This document shows, one piece after another, positions 38,206 to 42,815 of a DNA stretch of 42,815 bases. The DNA is from a virus: positions 1 to 42,815 of the IMG/VR virus record IMGVR_UViG_3300034257_000005, one strand, 5' to 3'. Within the stretch, counting starts at the first letter, position 1. Each line of letters begins with the position of its first letter. The notes beneath the pieces are model-generated. The model had not been told where the DNA came from. It was given only the letters and a program-made list of their open reading frames with translations, and did no database searches. The translations under genes were made by a program, and so were the position numbers.

Positions 38206-39036
38206 TCACTTAATATTAAAAACTCTCGTCCCTTTTTTATTGGCCTTCCATGTAACCAATATCTCGCCATCCACTCCTGCCAAATACTCAGCATTTCCCA
38301 TATGCTGCATTATAAACATCTTGTACTGCTCTTCTCGCTCTGCCAGTGCTTTGGCATTAGCCTTTACTGTCATAAGTTCTGCGTATTGCTGCGCCACTCT
38401 ATGCGTTGCTGGCACTGTTTTCTCTGCTATAACTTCTTTGTACTTCAACCTGCAATCACTAGTGTTAATTGGATCTGGTTCTGTTCGAGTAACAACACAA
38501 TTCCAGAACCGTTTGTCAGATTCTATAATCATGTTTTCAAGTTCTCGGTCGCGCTCATACACAAATTGCATGTACTCGTTACCACCAATCAACACTGCAC
38601 AATAACCTTTAGTCGCATTAGCTACAGCAACCTGTTTAGCGATCTGGATTAAATACGTTAATGGTATTCCGTCCTGATAAGCACTATCCCATTCCTTGCG
38701 CATGAATGAGTTAGCATTTTTAGCCTCAACTACTGCATTCTCTGATGCTATGTATCCATCCAAATTTGCGAAAATAAAATCATATTCAGGATGATAAATA
38801 GTGTCAGGGAAAGTTACCTCAAGATTGTTCTTTTCAGAGAATCTCTTGATAATCAGAGGCTCAATTTCATTCCCCCAATATTGCAGTTCAGACGGCTCAT
38901 CGTCATCACTCACTAAACCAGTCTTTTCTAAGTACAACTGGTACGGTGTTTTATAACTGCTGTAGCCCATGATAATACCGGAGTCGCTTGCCCCAATACC
39001 TAATCTTCTCTGTTCCTTCTGCTCTTCCGTTAGCAT
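38206..39036 (-). CDS. YqaJ/RecE-type exonuclease
   Basis: 276 aa. It matches the YqaJ viral recombinase fold: RRLGIGASDSGIIMG (about 10-24), YWGNEIEPLIIKRF (about 53-66), then FANLDGYIASENAVVEAKNA with the D...ExK nuclease motif (about 89-108), and a Gln-containing helix. It degrades one strand of duplex ends for RecT. AAGGAGG precedes the ATG. It is the first gene of the leftward unit from the divergent control region. Confidence 0.9.
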   Translation of the reverse strand: MLTEEQKEQRRLGIGASDSGIIMGYSSYKTPYQLYLEKTGLVSDDDEPSELQYWGNEIEPLIIKRFSEKNNLEVTFPDTIYHPEYDFIFANLDGYIASENAVVEAKNANSFMRKEWDSAYQDGIPLTYLIQIAKQVAVANATKGYCAVLIGGNEYMQFVYERDRELENMIIESDKRFWNCVVTRTEPDPINTSDCRLKYKEVIAEKTVPATHRVAQQYAELMTVKANAKALAEREEQYKMFIMQHMGNAEYLAGVDGEILVTWKANKKGTRVFNIK

Positions 39037-39059
39037 GAACCCTCCTTGGTTGCAGATGC

Positions 39060-39107
39060 ATTATATCCTAAACGCCTGTTGATATCAACCAATTATTAGG
39101 TTACACT
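39060..39107. promoter_or_regulatory. Divergent early promoters with shared operator
   Basis: Minus strand: TTGATA, 17 bp, TATAAT (-35 at 39083-39088, -10 at 39060-39065), driving exonuclease-recT-ssb. Plus strand: TTGATA (39079-39084), 17 bp, TACACT (39102-39107), driving the Cro-like gene onward. The palindrome TTGATATCAA supplies both -35 boxes. The operator CTAAAC-GCCT-GTTGAT (39068-39083) covers the leftward spacer and the rightward -35, like a compact PL/PR switch. Confidence 0.8.
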
Positions 39108-39129
39108 CTTTTCCTTTTGCGAGATTGAC

Positions 39130-39342
39130 ATGAATTTAGAAGAAACCGAGAAGTATTTCGGCAGTTTACATGCTGCAACCGTGAAGCTAGGGATAGCAGC
39201 ACAAAACATGACCAGATGGAGAAAACAGGGCTATATCCCTTTATTGCAACAGTATAGAATTGCGGAGCTAACTGAGGGTGAACTTATGCCCGATGATATA
39301 GATCCGAAAAGCCAAAGTTATCGACTAGGGAAGAGAAAATGA
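39130..39342 (+). CDS. Cro-like DNA-binding regulator
   Basis: 70 aa. The pattern YFGSLHAATVKLGIAAQNMT, then RWRKQGYIPLLQQYRIAELT with G-x-L after it, is that of Cro/YdaS-type helix-turn-helix regulators of lambdoid phages. It lies directly downstream of the divergent operator and is first in the rightward early unit, so it most simply represses its own and other operator promoters. There is no separate CI-like gene. It overlaps the next gene by four bases. Confidence 0.85.
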   Translation: MNLEETEKYFGSLHAATVKLGIAAQNMTRWRKQGYIPLLQQYRIAELTEGELMPDDIDPKSQSYRLGKRK

Positions 39343-40178
39343 CAATAAGAATAAAAAAGATATTAGCAATTAGTGGTTTGGCTTTAGCGTTAACAGCATG
39401 TGAGCGAGTTCCACCGGGATATCGCGGTGTATTAGTTAGTATGATGGGTGACTCAAAAGGTGTTTCAGAGGAAACAGTAGGTACGGGATGGCAGTATACT
39501 GGATTCTCTAAGCAATTATATCTGTTCCCGGTGTTCTTGCAGAATCATTCTTGGAATGGCGATCAGGCTATTACTGTTCAGACCTCCGAAGGACTAACCA
39601 TAACTACGGACGTTGGAATTACTTATCAAATTAAAGAAGAAAATGTTGTTAAGGTTTTCACTAAGTATCGTTTAGGTGTGCGTGAAATTACCGATACTTT
39701 TTTGCACAATATGGCTCGTGATGCGATGAACGAAGTTGCTAGTACTATGACTGTTGACCAGATTTACGGACTTAAAAAAGAAGAGTTTATCCAGCGCGTT
39801 AACGTATTAGTGAAAACAAGTGCTGCGGTCAATGGCATTGAAGTTGATAAAATATATCTCATGGGTTCATTCCATCTGCCAGACTCGGTTAGAAGTTCCA
39901 TTGATGCCAAAATTCAAGCGTCTCAGAATGCAATAAAAGTAGAGAACGAGGTGGCAACGTCCAGAGCCGAAGCCATGAAGCGGATTGTAGAAGCCGAAGC
40001 GAATGCAAAACAGATTATCATTAATGCTGAGTCACAGGCCAAAGCGAATAAGATTCTTGCAGAGAGTCTAACCAGTGAATTCGTGCAATATCAGGCTATT
40101 TTGCGCTGGAACGGGCAGTTGCCGACAACGAATGCCGGAGGCGCATTACCGTTCATTAACATTGGGAAGCAGCCATGA
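39339..40178 (+). CDS. SPFH (prohibitin/HflC-like) lipoprotein
   Basis: 279 aa. A lipoprotein signal ends in LTAC with Cys21, then PPGYRGVLVSMMG opens the SPFH domain (about 25-190). A long Ala/Glu/Lys coiled coil (about 195-250) follows, as in prohibitins and HflC. In bacteria HflK/HflC cap the FtsH protease; related phage proteins have no proven role. An outer or inner membrane location depends on residue 22, here Glu, which does not match the classical Asp retention signal. It is coupled to both neighbours. Confidence 0.85.
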   Translation: MTIRIKKILAISGLALALTACERVPPGYRGVLVSMMGDSKGVSEETVGTGWQYTGFSKQLYLFPVFLQNHSWNGDQAITVQTSEGLTITTDVGITYQIKEENVVKVFTKYRLGVREITDTFLHNMARDAMNEVASTMTVDQIYGLKKEEFIQRVNVLVKTSAAVNGIEVDKIYLMGSFHLPDSVRSSIDAKIQASQNAIKVENEVATSRAEAMKRIVEAEANAKQIIINAESQAKANKILAESLTSEFVQYQAILRWNGQLPTTNAGGALPFINIGKQP

Positions 40179-40396
40179 GATCGATAATGTATAAGATATT
40201 GCTTTTTTTCATTGGCATAATCGGAATACAAGGTCTAATTTTACCCTGGGTTATTTCCAACACTATATTGCCTATTTGGGCAGATCTCGGCATATTAGCC
40301 GGGCTTGTGTTCTTATGGGTATTTATAATTGATAAGTTAGTTTCTAATACAATACGGAGATTAAATAATGATTCCAATAAGGACACGGGCAATTAA
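40175..40396 (+). CDS. Small membrane protein with two helices
   Basis: 73 aa. Two transmembrane helices (about 6-28 and 36-56) are followed by a basic, polar C-terminal tail. It overlaps the SPFH lipoprotein gene by four bases and the next gene by 29. It may partner the SPFH protein in the membrane. A holin is another possibility, but its place in the early operon argues against that. Confidence 0.65.
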   Translation: MRSIMYKILLFFIGIIGIQGLILPWVISNTILPIWADLGILAGLVFLWVFIIDKLVSNTIRRLNNDSNKDTGN

Positions 40397-40844
40397 CATG
40401 CCCATGAGTGAGGCTAAAGCTTTTATTTGGAATAAAATTAAAGCAAATCATGAGCAACTTATGGATGATAGAACAAGTTCAGTATCGCGCATTCATTTAG
40501 AAAAAGAACAACTAAAACTAATTAGAAAGTTTAACTCAGTCGATGAACGGCCAACTATTGGTTTCCCCGTCCCATCTAACGATATTTGTTCACACATAAT
40601 TAAGGACAATCACATGTTTATTGAGTTTGAGAAAGAATCTATTAACCCAATTTTTGGGGATGTTGCTGATGGCCAATTATTTATTGATAGAGAAGGGTGT
40701 TTATGTCAGAAATCTTCTGATGAATATAACGAAGCATGGTGTATAGCTGATGAGAATGGCAAGCCTAAAGCAGAAATGTTTAATTATGAAAATTTTACAA
40801 GTGTAACAAAAATATTACCCTTAATTAAAAAAATATCATTCTAA
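40368..40844 (+). CDS. Hypothetical protein upstream of the NAD+ module
   Basis: 158 aa with GGAG before the ATG at 40368. The N-terminal half is helical and charged; the C-terminal half is strand-rich with FIEFEKESINPIFGDVADGQ and cysteine/tryptophan positions (CLCQKSSDEYNEAWCIADEN). No family recognised. Its place directly before the two NAD+-related enzymes makes it a candidate accessory factor. Confidence 0.6.
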   Translation: MIPIRTRAINMPMSEAKAFIWNKIKANHEQLMDDRTSSVSRIHLEKEQLKLIRKFNSVDERPTIGFPVPSNDICSHIIKDNHMFIEFEKESINPIFGDVADGQLFIDREGCLCQKSSDEYNEAWCIADENGKPKAEMFNYENFTSVTKILPLIKKISF

Positions 40845-40853
40845 GGACGATCA

Positions 40854-41684
40854 ATGCTATTACTCAATAACGCACCAGTCCGCTGGTTCAACTTCCCGGG
40901 TGGTGAGATACAAGTAAAATTACCTGAAGAAATACCGGAAGAATCATGTGTTTTGACATGGATGCCTAAAGACCCATCATCAATAGTGCTATTGCAGTTA
41001 ACGATTAATGCGATGAAACATGCGGGAATCCATGACATAATTTTGGATTGTTTGTATTTGCCATACGGCCGTCAGGATAGAGTTTGCTCACCCGGTGAAG
41101 CATTTAGTTTGGAAGTGATTTGCAATATGTTAAATGCACTTACTCCACTAACGATGATTCGATTTTGGGATACTCACAATTGGGATAAAACCGTTGATTT
41201 AATGGGCAATCATTATTTGTTTGAAATGGAAGAGGTGGATATTTTTGCTAAATATAAAATATTAGACCATTTTGATCTATACAAAACACGTTTATGCGCT
41301 CCAGATCATGGCGCAATCAATCGCGTGGAACAAATCGTGAAACATTTTGAATTGATGACTCCAACCGTCTATGAAAAAAACCGTAATCCTGAATCTGGAC
41401 TAATCGAAGGCATTAAGCTGAATAAATATTTTTGTGATCCCAATGGAGATAGCATTTTAGTTGTTGATGACATTTGCGATGGTGGCAGCACATTTATTCA
41501 TCTTGCGGAAGCACTAAAAAAAGACGGGGCAGAAAATTTATATCTGTATGTCACGCATGGGATTTTCAGTAAAGGTGTATCTGAGTTACTTAAGCATTAT
41601 AAGCACATTTATTGTCACCATGTGTTTCATCCATTACTTAACGATCATGATGGACTAACAGTATTAAGGAAATTTGATGTCTAA
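40854..41684 (+). CDS. PRPP-synthase-like enzyme, candidate ADP-ribose pyrophosphate synthetase (Adps)
   Basis: 276 aa, shorter than bacterial Prs (about 315). It has two Prs-type alpha/beta domains with YLPYGRQDRV (69-78), a WDTHN motif where classical Prs has DLHA, and the ribose-5-phosphate/PRPP loop VVDDICDGGSTF (193-204). Classical enzymes make PRPP from ribose-5-phosphate and ATP. In NARP1-type phages a Prs homologue instead makes ADP-ribose pyrophosphate. It is coupled (eight-base overlap) to the NAMPT-like gene. The substrate cannot be fixed from sequence. Confidence 0.9.
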   Translation: MLLLNNAPVRWFNFPGGEIQVKLPEEIPEESCVLTWMPKDPSSIVLLQLTINAMKHAGIHDIILDCLYLPYGRQDRVCSPGEAFSLEVICNMLNALTPLTMIRFWDTHNWDKTVDLMGNHYLFEMEEVDIFAKYKILDHFDLYKTRLCAPDHGAINRVEQIVKHFELMTPTVYEKNRNPESGLIEGIKLNKYFCDPNGDSILVVDDICDGGSTFIHLAEALKKDGAENLYLYVTHGIFSKGVSELLKHYKHIYCHHVFHPLLNDHDGLTVLRKFDV

Positions 41685-42815
41685 TAACCCATTGTTGAAC
41701 ATAGATTTTTATAAGGTCGATCATCGGAGGCAATACCCTGACACCACAACGGAGATATATAGCAATTTCACTCCGCGCTATGTAAAACATAACCATAACA
41801 TGCTTCGAGATTTCGATAATCAGGTAGTCGTGTTTGGTATTCAGGGTTTTATCAGATCGTTTATGTGGGACTGGGAGATTAATTTTTTTTGTTGCCCGAA
41901 GGAGGATGTTATTAGGGAATACAAGGAAATTATATGTAAGTCTCTAAACCTAGAAGATTTTGATTGCAGCCATCTTGAGTCATTGCATGACCTTGGATAT
42001 ATGCCTATCGAGATTAAGGCTATAGAAGAAGGCTGTCGTGTTCCTATAGGCGTTCCAGTCCTTACTATACGAAATACATTGTCTGAGTTCTTCTGGTTGA
42101 CCAATTATCTGGAAACCGCAATATCTGCGTCATTATGGAAGCCGATTACATCCGCAACTACTGCGTTCGAGTTCAAGAGATTGTTACGTAAATACGCAAA
42201 AATAACTGGCGTTCATGAGGATGTAGTGCAATACCAAGCGCATGATTTCAGTTTTCGTGGAATGTCTGGGATTGAAGATGCGACTATCTCCAGTGCTGCG
42301 CATTTAACCTCTTTCTATGGTACAGATTGCGTTCCGGCTATAGCTTATCTCAGTGAATATTACAGCGCAGATCGTGAACCCGTTATAGGTTGTTCTGTTC
42401 CTGCGACTGAGCATAGCGTCATGTGTGCTAAGGGCGGTCAATATGGTGAGTTCATGACAATCCATAGACTGATTGAGGAAACGTACCCATCTGGAATAGT
42501 TTCTTTAGTTGCAGATAGTTATAACTTCTGGGCAACCTTACGGTTTATCGGTACTGAAATGAAAGATATTATCATGAAGCGTGATGGTAAAATTGTCATT
42601 CGTCCTGATTCTGGCGATCCGTTTAAGATTATATGTGGCGATCCAAATCATCAAGACTATACATTGGAAGGACAAGGAGCATTACAAGCTTTATGGCATT
42701 ATTTCGGGGGATTAATCAATGACAAAGGATACAAAGTACTAGACCCACACATTGGTTTAATCTACGGAGATGGTATCACTGTGGAATTGGCCTACAGAAT
42801 ATTGGATCAAATGGA
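41677..42815 (+). CDS. NAMPT-like enzyme, candidate Namat/NadV (continues at base 1)
   Basis: The ATG at 41677 overlaps the Prs-like stop by eight bases. The protein continues at base 1 to 491 across the circular join, 500 aa in all. It carries HDFSFRG (189-195), YGTDCVP with Asp217, VPATEHS with the catalytic His246, VADSYNF (278-284), RPDSGD (309-314) and YGDGI (363-367), all matching NAMPT active-site motifs. NAMPT joins nicotinamide to PRPP; its NARP1 relative joins nicotinamide to ADP-ribose pyrophosphate to give NAD+ directly. No NMN adenylyltransferase gene is seen, which favours the latter. Confidence 0.93.
   Translation, partial: MSNNPLLNIDFYKVDHRRQYPDTTTEIYSNFTPRYVKHNHNMLRDFDNQVVVFGIQGFIRSFMWDWEINFFCCPKEDVIREYKEIICKSLNLEDFDCSHLESLHDLGYMPIEIKAIEEGCRVPIGVPVLTIRNTLSEFFWLTNYLETAISASLWKPITSATTAFEFKRLLRKYAKITGVHEDVVQYQAHDFSFRGMSGIEDATISSAAHLTSFYGTDCVPAIAYLSEYYSADREPVIGCSVPATEHSVMCAKGGQYGEFMTIHRLIEETYPSGIVSLVADSYNFWATLRFIGTEMKDIIMKRDGKIVIRPDSGDPFKIICGDPNHQDYTLEGQGALQALWHYFGGLINDKGYKVLDPHIGLIYGDGITVELAYRILDQM
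42689..42815. repeat. Terminal direct repeat, second copy
   Basis: Identical to bases 1-127; see that entry. Joining the two copies restores an uninterrupted reading frame through the NAMPT-like gene. Confidence 0.95.

Noticed and set aside
1-42815. CRISPR array or tmRNA gene
   Set aside because: No regularly spaced direct repeats with unique spacers and no tmRNA-like ends were seen on either strand.

Overview
This window is the complete genome of a tailed phage. Its first and last 127 bases are identical, so about 42,688 bases are unique, and one gene (nicotinamide phosphoribosyltransferase family) runs across the join. The virion genes follow the P22 plan: large terminase, portal of about 700 aa, glutamine-rich scaffold, P22-type coat, gp4-like and gp10-like neck proteins, ejection proteins and fibres. 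I therefore infer a short-tailed (podovirus) particle and a Gram-negative, probably proteobacterial, host; the species cannot be read from the sequence. There is no polymerase, tyrosine integrase or CI-type repressor. A small serine recombinase is the only site-specific recombinase seen.

Layout. From a divergent control region at 39.06-39.11 kb, a leftward unit carries exonuclease, RecT, SSB and an unexpected IS66 orf1/orf2-like pair (39.0 to 35.8 kb). A rightward unit carries a Cro-like regulator, an SPFH lipoprotein, a membrane protein, a PRPP-synthase-like and a NAMPT-like enzyme. It continues through the join into a replication initiator and a DnaB helicase, and ends at a double hairpin at 2.95 kb. 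A leftward array of eleven tightly packed small genes occupies 5.6 to 3.0 kb. Small-terminase-like and serine recombinase genes, a non-coding region and small accessory genes fill 5.8-12.1 kb. A cluster of seven tRNA or tRNA-like genes (12.1-12.7 kb) leads into RtcB, a metallophosphoesterase and an A1S_2505-family protein. Packaging, head, tail and fibre genes occupy 15.4-34.3 kb, interrupted by two HNH endonuclease VII genes. Lysis-type genes and a VRR-NUC nuclease follow.

The two most interesting signals are these. First, the PRPP-synthase-like plus NAMPT-like pair has the composition of the phage NAD+ reconstitution pathway (NARP1 type), placed in the early replication operon. Second, a 16-bp operator of the form CTAAAC-N4-GTTTAG recurs in the -35/-10 spacer, or next to it, of promoters that start the early, accessory and tRNA units. 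This suggests one phage-wide repressor circuit, most simply run by the Cro-like protein. Other notable items are an RNA-repair island (two RNA ligases, tRNAs, an oversized 127-nt tRNA-like gene), a probable free-standing small RNA at 34.37-34.54 kb, and several microproteins.
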